Of a stretch of DNA of 39,956 nt, positions 6,751 through 15,064 are shown one piece after another. The position numbers were made by a program, and so were the translations under genes. Positions within the stretch are counted from its first letter, which is position 1. Every line of letters starts with the position of its first letter. The notes beneath the pieces are model-generated. The model did no database searches. It saw nothing but the letters and a program-made list of their open reading frames with translations, and had not been told where the DNA came from. Origin of the DNA: Acidobacteriota bacterium (GTDB lineage Bacteria; Acidobacteriota; Terriglobia; Bryobacterales; Bryobacteraceae); the NCBI GenBank assembly GCA_016201205.1, contig JACQDF010000246.1:1-39956 (forward strand), read 5' to 3'.

Positions 6751-8784
6751 ATGCACCTGTTTGCCGCACTGATGGGCGCATTCGTTTGCGCTCAGACACC
6801 ATCGGACCGGCTAACGGTCCAGGACATCTTTCACCTGGAAACAGCCGCCGAGCCGCAGATTTCGCCCGACGGCAAGCGCGTCCTGTACGTGCGCAATTTC
6901 GCGGACATCATGGCGGACCAGCGCCGCAGCAACCTGTGGATCCTCCACTTCGACGGCACGGACCACCGCCCGATCACCACTGGCAACTTCAGCGACACGT
7001 CCCCTCGCTGGTCGCCCGATGGCAGCCAACTGGTTTTCATTTCGGACCGCGACGGCTCGCCGCAGATCTACCGCCAGTGGATGGACACGGGGCAAACCGC
7101 GAAGCTGACAAGCCTGACGTCGCCGCCGTCCGGCATTGCGTGGTCGCCTGACGGCAAGTGGATCTCCTTCACCATGCACGTGCCGGAGGAGGCGCCACGA
7201 GTCGCGGGGATGCCTCTGCCGCCTGACGGGGCCAAGTGGGCGGATCCACCCCGCATCATGGACCGCCTTGTGTACCGCTTCAACGGACCCGGCTATCTGA
7301 AACCAGGCTACACCCACTTGTTTATCGCGCCAGCCGAAGGCGGCACTCCGCGCCAGATCTCGAGCGGCAAGTTCCAGCATGGCGGCGACGCCTTTCGCTC
7401 GAGCGAGGCCGTCTGGACGCCGGACAGCAGGTTTCTGCTGATGTCCGTGAACCGAAGACCCGATTACGAGCTCGAGCCGCTCGACAGCGAAGTCTACGAG
7501 TTCCGGGTGGCCGATGGGACGGTGCGCGCGCTCACCAAACGCAAAGGCCCCGATAACAACCCGCAGATTTCGCCCGACGGCAAGTGGATCGCGTATCTGG
7601 GCTTTGATGACAAGTACCAGGGCTACCAGGTCACCCGGCTCTACGTGATGGGCCGCGATGGCAGCGGCTCGCGTCTCGTGCGCGGTGACTTCGATCGCGA
7701 TGCCAGCGGCATCCGCTGGGCGCCCGATTCAGGCGGCGTGTATTTCCTTTCTGATGACCAGGGCAACACGGGCCTGCACTTCATCACCCTGGACGGCTCG
7801 ATGAAGAAGCTGGCGGGCAATCTCGGCAGCGGCGCGAGCGCCTACGGAGGCCGGGGCAGCGTCAGCGCGGCTGCGAACGGCAACTATGCGGTCACCTACA
7901 CGACGCCGTCCGTGCCGGGCGATATCGCGACAGGCAATCTGAAGACCGGCGGCCTGAAGGTGATCACCGCAGTGAACGAAGATCTGTTCGCCGGCAAGAA
8001 GCTCGGGCAAGTCGAGGAGATCTGGTATCCGTCGTCCAAAGACGGCCGCAAGATCCAGGGCTGGATCCTGAAGCCGCCGGGTTTCGACGCCTCGAAGAAA
8101 TACCCGCTCATTCTGGAGATTCACGGCGGCCCATTTGCCAACTACGGCGACCGCTTCGACATCGAGAAGCAATTGATGGCCGCCAAAGGCTACGTGGTGC
8201 TGTACACGAATCCGCGCGGCAGCACCAGCTACGGCCAGGAGTTCGGCAACCTGATTCACCATGCCTATCCCGGCGACGACTTCCACGATCTGAACTCGGG
8301 CGTTGACGCGGTGATCGGGAAAGGCTACGCCGACACCGGCAATCTCATGGTGACCGGCGGCAGCGGTGGCGGAGTTCTGACCTGCTGGGTGGTTGGCCAC
8401 ACAACACGCTTTCGGGCCGCGGTGACTGTCTATCCGGTGATCAACTGGTACAGCTTCAGCCTCACCGCCGACATCGGCAACTTCACGACCAAATACTGGT
8501 TCCCGGGCTTGCCGTGGGATCATGTCGAGCACTACGAGAAACGCTCGCTGCTGTCGGTGGTGAAGAACGTCAAGACGCCGACGATGGTGCTGACGGGCGA
8601 GGAGGATTACCGGACGCCGATGTCTGAATCCGAGCAGTACTACCAGGCGCTGAAGTTGTTAGGCGTCGAAAGCAGGCTGGTGCGGGTGCCCGGCGAGCCG
8701 CATGGCATCTCGCGGCGGCCGAGCCATCATATCGCCAAGGTGCTCAGCATCCTCGACTGGTTCGACAAGCATAAGAAGATGTGA
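6751..8784 (+). CDS. S9 family peptidase (DPP-IV / acylaminoacyl peptidase type), exported
   Basis: 677 residues with a short hydrophobic signal (MHLFAALMGAFVCAQ). The N-terminal part is a PD40-type beta-propeller, with repeated 'PQISPDGKRVLYV', 'SPRWSPDGSQLVFIS', 'IAWSPDGKWISF' and 'PQISPDGKWIAYL' motifs. The C-terminal alpha/beta-hydrolase domain has YPLILEIHGGPF, the nucleophile elbow GGS538GGG, Asp619 in GEEDYRTP and His651 in GEPHGIS, so the Ser-Asp-His triad is complete. It is expected to cleave short peptides or acyl-peptides in the periplasm. AAAGGAGA before the ATG gives a good ribosome-binding site. It may be co-transcribed with the preceding membrane protease. Confidence 0.93.
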   Translation: MHLFAALMGAFVCAQTPSDRLTVQDIFHLETAAEPQISPDGKRVLYVRNFADIMADQRRSNLWILHFDGTDHRPITTGNFSDTSPRWSPDGSQLVFISDRDGSPQIYRQWMDTGQTAKLTSLTSPPSGIAWSPDGKWISFTMHVPEEAPRVAGMPLPPDGAKWADPPRIMDRLVYRFNGPGYLKPGYTHLFIAPAEGGTPRQISSGKFQHGGDAFRSSEAVWTPDSRFLLMSVNRRPDYELEPLDSEVYEFRVADGTVRALTKRKGPDNNPQISPDGKWIAYLGFDDKYQGYQVTRLYVMGRDGSGSRLVRGDFDRDASGIRWAPDSGGVYFLSDDQGNTGLHFITLDGSMKKLAGNLGSGASAYGGRGSVSAAANGNYAVTYTTPSVPGDIATGNLKTGGLKVITAVNEDLFAGKKLGQVEEIWYPSSKDGRKIQGWILKPPGFDASKKYPLILEIHGGPFANYGDRFDIEKQLMAAKGYVVLYTNPRGSTSYGQEFGNLIHHAYPGDDFHDLNSGVDAVIGKGYADTGNLMVTGGSGGGVLTCWVVGHTTRFRAAVTVYPVINWYSFSLTADIGNFTTKYWFPGLPWDHVEHYEKRSLLSVVKNVKTPTMVLTGEEDYRTPMSESEQYYQALKLLGVESRLVRVPGEPHGISRRPSHHIAKVLSILDWFDKHKKM

Positions 8785-8805
8785 AGCATCCTCGCGATTG
8801 CGAAA

Positions 8806-9525
8806 CTAAGCTGCCTTGGCGATCGGAATGCGGTTTACTTTCGCCAGTCCCAGCTTCTCGAGCGCCACGATCACCGGCCAGGCCGGATCCAGCTCGCCCG
8901 GGCGCATCGCAAAGCGGGCTGAGGTGGGGTACTCGTGGTGGTTGTTGTGATACCCTTCGCCGCCCGTGAGCATCGCGATCAGGGTCACGTTGGTGGCCTG
9001 ATTGTCGAAGTTGCGGTAGCCGATCACATGGCAGATGCTGTTGATCGAGGAGTTGAGGAGGATGTAAATGGCGCCTTGGGCCAGGAACGCAATCAGGCCC
9101 GCGAGCCAGCCGAACATCAGCATGAAAATCGCCAGGCCTCCCAGAGCCGTCCAATCCTTAATGTGCGCTTTGTCGAGGATGTCTTCGCGGTAATCGGGCG
9201 TGTACTTGCAGACGGTGGCGGGGTTGGCGGCTTCCTTGCGGTACAGCAAGGCGTTTCCGAGAAGCACGGTCCACAAGCCATAGACCAGCGGGCTGTGTGG
9301 ATCGCCTTCCCCGTCGGAAAACTGATGGTGCTTGCGGTGGACCGCAACCCACTGCCGCGGTTGAATCCCGGTAAACAGCGCCAGGTGAAGATGGCAGATG
9401 AATCTCACCAGGGAGCTCAGCTCGAGGCCGCGATGCGTAAGCGAGCGGTGAAGATAAATCGTCGTCATAAAAACGGATATCTTCATGATGGCGAGCGTGA
9501 TGACGCAAATCCAAAAAAGGCTCAT
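8806..9525 (-). CDS. Acyl-lipid / acyl-CoA delta-9 type fatty acid desaturase
   Basis: 239 residues from MSLFWICVITLAIM, with GAGAGA just upstream. All three histidine boxes of the membrane di-iron desaturases are present: HRSLTH, HRKHHQFSD (HxxHH) and GYHNNHHEYP (HxxHH). Hydrophobic pairs lie before and between them. The enzyme introduces a double bond into saturated acyl chains using O2 and an electron donor, adjusting membrane fluidity. At 239 residues it is shorter than many delta-9 desaturases (about 280-320), missing part of the usual N-terminal helix pair. The frame is open upstream, but that extension is the shadow of the SDR gene and has no desaturase character. Confidence 0.9.
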   Translation of the reverse strand: MSLFWICVITLAIMKISVFMTTIYLHRSLTHRGLELSSLVRFICHLHLALFTGIQPRQWVAVHRKHHQFSDGEGDPHSPLVYGLWTVLLGNALLYRKEAANPATVCKYTPDYREDILDKAHIKDWTALGGLAIFMLMFGWLAGLIAFLAQGAIYILLNSSINSICHVIGYRNFDNQATNVTLIAMLTGGEGYHNNHHEYPTSARFAMRPGELDPAWPVIVALEKLGLAKVNRIPIAKAA

Positions 9526-9626
9526 TCTCTCTCCGAGTGGAGATCCGGTCCTGGCGAAGCGGGGGATCGCCAGGAAACAAACTGGCGGGCCGTCCGTGGG
9601 ATCTACCCTTAGTATCGTATCAGATG

Positions 9627-10406
9627 TCAGACACCCTTCGCGAGGAACCCGCCATCGACGGCGATAATCTGCCCGGTGGTAAACGAAGCGGCGTCGCCGG
9701 CCAGGTAGATGGCAATCCCTACCAGTTCGTCCACATGGCCGATGCGCCCCATGGGCGTCCGCGGCAGGATCACCGCCTTCCGCTCCGGAAGGTCGATGAC
9801 CTTCTCGTTCAAAGGCGTGCGGAACACGCCCGGGGCGATCGCATTCACCCGCACCCCGTGCGGCGCCCACTCGCAGGCAAGCTGCTTGGTGAGCATCGCC
9901 ACCCCGGACTTGCTGGCCGCGTACGCCGTCACTTCGCCGAAACTGACAAAGGTGGTGAGCGAGCAGGTATTGATGATCGAGCCGGATTTCTGCGCCAGCA
10001 TCTGGCGGCCGAAGATCTGGTTGGCGCGGAAGCTGCCGTTCAGGTTGACATCGATGATCCGCGTCCAGTCCTCTTCTTTCATGTCCGCCGTCGGTGTCTT
10101 CATCAGCGCGCCGGAGGTTACCATCAGGATGTCGACCCGGCCGAACTGCCGGATGGTCTCGTGGCAAAGCTTTTCAAGGCTGGCGCGGTCCTGGACATCG
10201 GAGGGTTGACGAAGTGTGGGAATGCCGGCCAGCTCGAATTCACGGGCCATGGCGTCCACCTTGGCGACATCCCGGCTGCTGGCGATGACGGCTGCTCCGG
10301 CCCCGGCATAGCCGCGTGCAATCGCCTGGCCGATGCCGCTGGTGCCTCCCAGGACCACGGCCACTTTGTCCTTCAGGGAGAACAGCTTTTCGATCGTCTC
10401 ATTCAT
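9627..10406 (-). CDS. SDR-family NAD(P)-dependent oxidoreductase
   Basis: 259 residues of classical short-chain dehydrogenase. The Rossmann motif is GGTSGIG (from about residue 20), the active-site pair is Y162xxxK166 in AYAASK, a Ser sits upstream in NTCSLTTF, and the end is TGQIIAVDGGFLAKGV. The usual NNAG motif is replaced by VTSGA. Arg after the second strand (ASSRD) suggests NADP or mixed cofactor use. Close motifs resemble gluconate-5-dehydrogenase/3-oxoacyl reductase types, so the substrate cannot be fixed. It is divergent from an FAH-family hydrolase only 35 bp away. A dehydrogenase/FAH pair of this kind occurs in L-fuconate and L-rhamnonate degradation, which is an inference here. 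Confidence 0.9.
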   Translation of the reverse strand: MNETIEKLFSLKDKVAVVLGGTSGIGQAIARGYAGAGAAVIASSRDVAKVDAMAREFELAGIPTLRQPSDVQDRASLEKLCHETIRQFGRVDILMVTSGALMKTPTADMKEEDWTRIIDVNLNGSFRANQIFGRQMLAQKSGSIINTCSLTTFVSFGEVTAYAASKSGVAMLTKQLACEWAPHGVRVNAIAPGVFRTPLNEKVIDLPERKAVILPRTPMGRIGHVDELVGIAIYLAGDAASFTTGQIIAVDGGFLAKGV

Positions 10407-10441
10407 ATTGTCCGAAACCGTGATGATACACTACTAGGTCC
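10407..10441. promoter_or_regulatory. 35-bp divergent start region with overlapping -10-like elements
   Basis: The SDR start (10406) and FAH start (10442) are only 35 bp apart and neither has a clear Shine-Dalgarno. ATGATA at 10423-10428 reads TATCAT on the minus strand. TACACT at 10427-10432 is a weaker -10 on the plus strand. If used, both transcripts would be nearly leaderless and the promoters would exclude each other. The call rests on hexamer resemblance only. Confidence 0.3.
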
Positions 10442-11299
10442 ATGCGATACGTTACATTCCGCAATCCTCGAGGGTTGGCCGAACCCGGCGTACTGGTGAA
10501 CGATCTCATTGCCGGCCTGCTTGAAGCAGGCTTCCCTTCTCTGATCGACGTGCTCGCCGGCGGCGGCGCCGCGCGCCGGAAAGTCGAACAGTGGGCGGCT
10601 CAACCGCCCGCCTCGAGCGTTCACCCGCTCGAAGGGACGAAGCTGCTGGCGCCCATTCCGAGGCCACCCAAGCTGATCTGTGTCGGCCTCAACTACCGCG
10701 ACCACGCGGCCGAGTCCAACATGGCGATCCCCGACCGCCCCACCATCTTTTCCAAGTTCTCGAATTGCGTCATCGGGCCCGGCGATCCGATCGTGCTGCC
10801 GAAGAACTCGGAGAAGCCCGATTACGAAGCCGAGTTCGCTTTTGTGATCGGCAAAGGCGGGCGGCACATCGCTGCCCGGAACTGGCAGGAGCACGTCTTT
10901 GGCTATACGAATCTCAATGACGTCAGCGCGCGCGATTTTCAGCTTGCCACTACGCAATGGCTGATGGGCAAGACGTTTGACACGTTTGCCCCGATGGGTC
11001 CCTGTCTGGTGAGCGCGGATGAGATCGGGGATCCGCACAACCTCGAAATCCGGATCACGATCAACGGCGAGGTGCTGCAAGACTCGAACACGAAGCACCT
11101 GATCTTCGGCGTACCGGACCTGGTCGCGTATCTGTCGAGCGTGTTTACACTCGAGCCGGGCGACGTGGTGTCGACGGGGACGCCTGCGGGCGTGGGCTTT
11201 GCGCGCAAGCCGCCGCGCTGGCTTCGGCCGGGCGACGATGTGGTGGTGGAAGTGCAGGGTCTGGGGCAGTTGCGGAACCCGGTGATCGCTGAATCGTAA
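10442..11299 (+). CDS. Fumarylacetoacetate hydrolase family protein
   Basis: 285 residues with a variable N-terminal domain (RYVTFRNPRGLAEPGVLVND) and the FAH catalytic domain: LICVGLNYRDHAAE, PTIFSKFSNCVIGPGDPI, the metal-binding Glu of DYEAEFAFVIGK, GYTNLNDVSARDFQ, GKTFDTFAPMGPCLV, and the closing GDVVSTGTPAGVGFA. The family uses Mg2+/Mn2+ to hydrolyse or decarboxylate beta-diketo acids. Sequence style fits the 2-hydroxyhepta-dienedioate isomerase / ureidoglycolate lyase / diketo-deoxy-sugar-acid hydrolase group. Its divergent SDR neighbour favours the last, acting on a 2,4-diketo-3-deoxy sugar acid (inference). Length and motifs are complete. Confidence 0.92.
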   Translation: MRYVTFRNPRGLAEPGVLVNDLIAGLLEAGFPSLIDVLAGGGAARRKVEQWAAQPPASSVHPLEGTKLLAPIPRPPKLICVGLNYRDHAAESNMAIPDRPTIFSKFSNCVIGPGDPIVLPKNSEKPDYEAEFAFVIGKGGRHIAARNWQEHVFGYTNLNDVSARDFQLATTQWLMGKTFDTFAPMGPCLVSADEIGDPHNLEIRITINGEVLQDSNTKHLIFGVPDLVAYLSSVFTLEPGDVVSTGTPAGVGFARKPPRWLRPGDDVVVEVQGLGQLRNPVIAES

Positions 11300-11321
11300 C
11301 GTCTTCGTGATTTCTTAATAC

Positions 11322-11337
11322 CGGACTCGTAAGTCCG
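11322..11337. repeat. 6-bp hairpin downstream of the FAH gene
   Basis: CGGACT (11322-11327) and AGTCCG (11332-11337) form a perfect stem with a CGTA tetraloop, 22 bp after the FAH stop codon. The sequence after it is A-rich (AAATAAATTCT) rather than T-rich, so it is a weak terminator candidate or a transcript-end stabiliser. Confidence 0.35.
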
Positions 11338-11351
11338 AAATAAATTCTGAC

Positions 11352-11379
11352 TTGTCCGGCTGGAATTCTCGGGTATAAT
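11352..11379 (+). promoter_or_regulatory. Sigma-70-like promoter for the receiver-like gene
   Basis: TTGTCC at 11352-11357 (4 of 6 to TTGACA) and a perfect TATAAT at 11374-11379 are separated by 16 bp, about 40 bp before ATG 11419. AAAGGAG at 11404-11410 supplies a strong ribosome-binding site. This is the best consensus promoter seen in the window. Confidence 0.6.
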
Positions 11380-11418
11380 ACCAGCGAGGGGATCGGAGGG
11401 AAGAAAGGAGCGAGCCCC

Positions 11419-11850
11419 ATGCGTTTTGTGGCTCCCCCTGGCTCCACTTCCGTCCTGGTGGTCACCTCCAGGCTGGAAGATTATCAACAGTTGCTGGTCA
11501 TGCTCTCCCCCCGTGACTGGCAGGTTCGACATGCCAAGACCTGGCGCGAGGCCGGCGAGGCTCTGCGCCGCGGCCCATGCTCCGTTGTTGTCACGGATTC
11601 CCAGTTGGAAGACGCCTCGTGGCGGGATGTGCTCGGCTGGCTGGCCGACGAATGCCCGGAACACACCCCGCGTCTGGTGGTCGCCGATGCCGCCGCGGAC
11701 GACTACCTTTGGTCTGAAGTGCTGAACCTTGGCGGCTACAACGTGCTCGCGAAACCTTTTGACGAAACGGAAGTCTGCTGGGTGCTCGATCCCGGGGCTC
11801 TGGCCTGGGACGAAGAGCACGCTAACGCCGACGCCGTGCTGGTTCACTGA
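11419..11850 (+). CDS. Stand-alone response-regulator receiver-like protein
   Basis: 143 residues with the shape of a CheY-like receiver: strand SVLVVTSRLEDYQQLL, a helix, then SVVVTDSQLEDASWRDVLGWL with a candidate phosphoacceptor Asp in VTDSQL, and the conserved Lys of NVLAKPFDETEV. The acidic pair after the first strand is displaced (SRLED rather than VDDD) and the Thr/Ser at the end of strand 4 is unclear, so phosphorylation may be impaired. There is no output domain and no adjacent kinase. It has its own good promoter and ribosome-binding site. It overlaps the convergent gamma-glutamyltransferase gene by 29 bp at the 3' ends. Confidence 0.75.
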   Translation: MRFVAPPGSTSVLVVTSRLEDYQQLLVMLSPRDWQVRHAKTWREAGEALRRGPCSVVVTDSQLEDASWRDVLGWLADECPEHTPRLVVADAAADDYLWSEVLNLGGYNVLAKPFDETEVCWVLDPGALAWDEEHANADAVLVH

Positions 11851-13519
11851 AGTAGGGGTCGGGTTCCGGGATAGCCGCTCCGTCTTTGCGCGGCGAGGAC
11901 GCGGCGAAGTTGATTTTTGTCTCGAGGTCGCGCATCACCACCTGCCCGCCCCCCATCCACCCTGAGAAATCGCCCTGCACCTCGAGCTGATGCCCTTTTT
12001 CGCTCAGCGTCTGGCGGACCGCCGGCGGCAGCCGCGCCTCGACCATCACGTCGCAGCCGCCAAAATTCAGCTTTGTGAATCGCGGCGCTTCGAGCGCCGC
12101 CTGGATGTTCATGCCATGGTCCACAACGTTGCTGACAAACTGCACATGCGCCTGGGCCTGGTTCAGCCCGCCCATGATTCCAAAACCCATCCGCACGCTG
12201 CCCTTTTCCATGAAGGCCGGAAGGATGGTGTGGAACGGGCGCTTTCTTGGCTCGAGCGCATTTGGATGCGACTCGTCGAACTCGAACATCCCGCCCCGGT
12301 TGTGCAAGTGAAAGCCGTATCCCTCGACAGCCACGCCGGAGCCGAAGCTCAGATAGATGCTCTGGATGAGCGAAGCGATATTGCCTTCCTTGTCGATGGC
12401 CGCCAGGTAGATGGTGTCGCCCGCCGAAGGGAGCGGATCGCCGTGAGTAAAATCGCAACGCGCTTTCTCGGGATCGATGAGCCTGGCGCGCTCGGCCGCG
12501 TATCTCTTCGACAGAATGCCCTCGAGCGGCACCGCACGGAAGCGCGGATCGGCGAGATAGCGCTTCAGATCCTGGTAGGCCAGCTTCTGCGCCTCGATTC
12601 TGGCGTGCCACACCTCGCTCGAATCGGCCGGCTTGCCTTCGAGCGGCAGCGTCTCGAGGATATTCAGCATCTCGAGCGCCGCCATCCCTTGCGAATTCGG
12701 CGGCAATTCATACACCGTCCAACCCCTGTACGTCGTGCGGATCGGCTCGACCCACTCGGCGGAAAACGCCGCCAGGTCCGAAGCTTCCATCAAGCCGCCC
12801 AGCTTTTTCGACGTCGCCAGGATGCCATCGCCAACGGGCCCGCGATAGAGCGCGTCCGGCCCTTTTTCGGCGATCAACGCCAGCGCCTTTTCCAGGTCCG
12901 GGTTCCGGATGATGTCGCCCACATCCGGCGTCCGGCCGTCGCGCAGGAACATCTTGCGCGAATACTCGCTGAAGTTGAGCTTGGCGACGCTCCCCTTCCA
13001 GTGATCCTGAATGACCTCGGTCAGCGGAAATCCTTCCCGCGCGTAGTATCGCGCCGGTTGAAACAGATCTTTCCATGGCACGCGTCCAAACTTGCGGTGG
13101 AGCTTTTGCCAGCCCTCGACGCAGCCAGGCACAGTGACGGAATGAATTCCCTCCTGCGGCATCGAACCGTGGCCCAGGGCCTTCAGCCTGGCGATGGTCA
13201 TCGCCGCCGGCGCCGGTCCACTCGAGTTCAGCCCATGCAATTTGCCGGTCTTGGCCTCGTAGTAGATGGCGAACAAATCGCCGCCAATTCCGCAGCTCAT
13301 CGGCTCGACGACGGTCAGGACTGCGTTGGCGGCGATGGCCGCATCCATGGCCGTGCCGCCGCGCGCCAGCACCACTGCCGCGGCCTGCGAAGCCAGCGTC
13401 TGGCTGGTGGCGGCGATTCCGGAGCGCGTGATCACCATCGAGCGCGCCTGCGAGCGCTGTTGTGCGGTGGCGGGGATTGCAGTCATGGCCAGGAAGGCGG
13501 CAACACGTGCGGCCGTCAT
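11822..13519 (-). CDS. Gamma-glutamyltransferase family protein, exported
   Basis: 565 residues with an N-terminal signal (MTAARVAAFLAMTAIPATAQ). The family layout is complete: the large-subunit motif GGTAMDAAIAANAVLTVVEP and CGIGGDLFAIYY, then the small-subunit start GDT369IYLAAIDKEGNIASLIQS. Thr369 is the expected autocleavage nucleophile. Family motifs SFGSGVAVEGYGFHLHNRG and GMGG-like GIMGGLNQAQ are also present. It should cleave or transfer gamma-glutamyl groups (glutathione or related amides) in the periplasm; acylase-type relatives are possible. It starts 1 bp after the stop of the PhoD gene, so the two form an operon. Confidence 0.92.
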   Translation of the reverse strand: MTAARVAAFLAMTAIPATAQQRSQARSMVITRSGIAATSQTLASQAAAVVLARGGTAMDAAIAANAVLTVVEPMSCGIGGDLFAIYYEAKTGKLHGLNSSGPAPAAMTIARLKALGHGSMPQEGIHSVTVPGCVEGWQKLHRKFGRVPWKDLFQPARYYAREGFPLTEVIQDHWKGSVAKLNFSEYSRKMFLRDGRTPDVGDIIRNPDLEKALALIAEKGPDALYRGPVGDGILATSKKLGGLMEASDLAAFSAEWVEPIRTTYRGWTVYELPPNSQGMAALEMLNILETLPLEGKPADSSEVWHARIEAQKLAYQDLKRYLADPRFRAVPLEGILSKRYAAERARLIDPEKARCDFTHGDPLPSAGDTIYLAAIDKEGNIASLIQSIYLSFGSGVAVEGYGFHLHNRGGMFEFDESHPNALEPRKRPFHTILPAFMEKGSVRMGFGIMGGLNQAQAHVQFVSNVVDHGMNIQAALEAPRFTKLNFGGCDVMVEARLPPAVRQTLSEKGHQLEVQGDFSGWMGGGQVVMRDLETKINFAASSPRKDGAAIPEPDPYFSEPARRRR

Positions 13520-15043
13520 TCAGCTTTTCTCCGTCGAGAGAGTCTTCGAGTATAACGCGGCGCCGGTCAGATCGCGCAAAGTCACCGTCAGCTCCCGGCT
13601 CTTGCCGCTGATCCGCACGTCGCCGAAAAACTGATAGCCTTCGGCCGGCGGCAGATTGAATCTGCCGGGCGGCGGCGCTTTCTGAAACACGACCTGCGGC
13701 CCAAAGGTGTTGTCGAGCCGGCCCGGACCGAAGGTTCCCGCGTTCAAGGGGCCGGAGACGAATTCCCAAAAAGGGGCGAACTCGGTGAACTGGGCTTTGG
13801 TTGGATCGTAGGAATGAGCGGCGGTGTAGTGCACATCGGCCGTCAGCCACACTGTGTTGCGCACATCGCTCTGCTTCCAGTCCTTCAGCAGCCCGGCAAT
13901 CTCCAGCTCGCGGCCCAGCGGCGGCCCGTCGCCGTTGGCGGAATTCTCGTATTTCGGCCTGCCTTGCTCGTCCTTGCCGTCCGGAACGATCAGACCCAGC
14001 GGCATGTCGGATGCGATGATCTTCCACACCGCGCGCGAGGCCTTCACTTCGCGTTTCAGCCAGTCCAACTGCCGCGCCCCAAGATACGCGGTTTCCGCCG
14101 ACTCCGTCTGCTGGCGGTTCCAGTTGTTTGGGCCGCGATAGGAGCGCATGTCGATGACGAACACATCAAGCAGGGGACCGTAGGGAATCCGGCGGTAGAT
14201 GCGGGGGCCTTTGAGACGCATCGGAGCGTATTCGAGAAACGCCTGCCGCGCCCGATCCACCAGCAGGCGGATGTCCTTCACCTGATAGCGCCTGTCGCCG
14301 CTCAGATCCAGCCCGGGCGACCAGTTGTTGATCACCTCGTGGTCATCCCATTGCCACACCTGAGCCACTTCGGCGGAGAAACGCCGCACGTTCTCGTCGA
14401 GCAGATTGTACCGGTAGCAGCCGCGGAATTCGTCCAGCGTTTCAGCGACTTTGCTTTTCGCTTCGGTCGTGATGTTCTTCCAGATGCGCCCATCGGCGAG
14501 CTTCACTTCAGGCAGCACCGGATTGTCAGCGTAGATCGTGTCCCCGTTATGAACAAAGAAGTGCGGCTCCAGTTTTCGCATGGCTTCGAAAATGCGAATC
14601 CCGCCGAGGTCCGGGTTGATGCCCCATCCTTGACCCGCCATGTCGCCGGACCAGAGCAGACGCACATCGGCCGGCCCGGCCGGCGGCGTCAGGAAATGCC
14701 CCTGAACCGGCCGGCTGACGGCCTTCGAGCCGGGGGTTTCGAACTGAACTTCAAATAGGATCCGCTGGCCCGCGGGCAGCCCGCTCAGATCGACGCGGCC
14801 GGTGAAGCCTGTCTCCGCTGTCACCAGGGGCCCGCGCACTTTGCGCGTCTCGCTCACCGGCCGGCCGGTGGTGCGCCATCGCACCACCATCCGGGCTTCG
14901 CGGCCGGCTCGCGCCCACACGATACCCCGCCCGGGGACGACATCGCCCGATTGCACAACCAGCGGTTCATCCTGGGCCGTCCCGCTCCATCCCCTGAGCA
15001 CCGCGGGAGCGCCCGCCCACCCCAGGAATTCGCGTCTTTGCAT
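13520..15043 (-). CDS. PhoD-type alkaline phosphatase / phosphodiesterase, Tat-exported
   Basis: 507 residues from Met at 15043, chosen because it opens a Tat-like signal, MQRREFLGWAGAPAVLRG. A beta-sandwich N-domain (RIVWARA-type 'VVPGRGIVWARAGREARMVV') precedes the metallophosphoesterase core with LLWSGDMAGQG, FVHNGDTIYAD, QWDDHEVINNW and WLTADVHYTAAHSY, which are the metal-binding Asp, His and Asn clusters of the PhoD family. The enzyme needs Fe3+/Ca2+ in characterised members and releases phosphate from mono- or diesters outside the cytoplasm. It is followed directly by the gamma-glutamyltransferase gene; a link between the two activities is not obvious. Confidence 0.92.
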   Translation of the reverse strand: MQRREFLGWAGAPAVLRGWSGTAQDEPLVVQSGDVVPGRGIVWARAGREARMVVRWRTTGRPVSETRKVRGPLVTAETGFTGRVDLSGLPAGQRILFEVQFETPGSKAVSRPVQGHFLTPPAGPADVRLLWSGDMAGQGWGINPDLGGIRIFEAMRKLEPHFFVHNGDTIYADNPVLPEVKLADGRIWKNITTEAKSKVAETLDEFRGCYRYNLLDENVRRFSAEVAQVWQWDDHEVINNWSPGLDLSGDRRYQVKDIRLLVDRARQAFLEYAPMRLKGPRIYRRIPYGPLLDVFVIDMRSYRGPNNWNRQQTESAETAYLGARQLDWLKREVKASRAVWKIIASDMPLGLIVPDGKDEQGRPKYENSANGDGPPLGRELEIAGLLKDWKQSDVRNTVWLTADVHYTAAHSYDPTKAQFTEFAPFWEFVSGPLNAGTFGPGRLDNTFGPQVVFQKAPPPGRFNLPPAEGYQFFGDVRISGKSRELTVTLRDLTGAALYSKTLSTEKS

Positions 15044-15064
15044 CCAGCAGCTATCATAAATCGA

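Noticed and set aside
11990-13555. A 521-codon plus-strand open frame opposite the gamma-glutamyltransferase gene
   Set aside because: It is antisense to a gene with a complete catalytic core and has no family motifs of its own.
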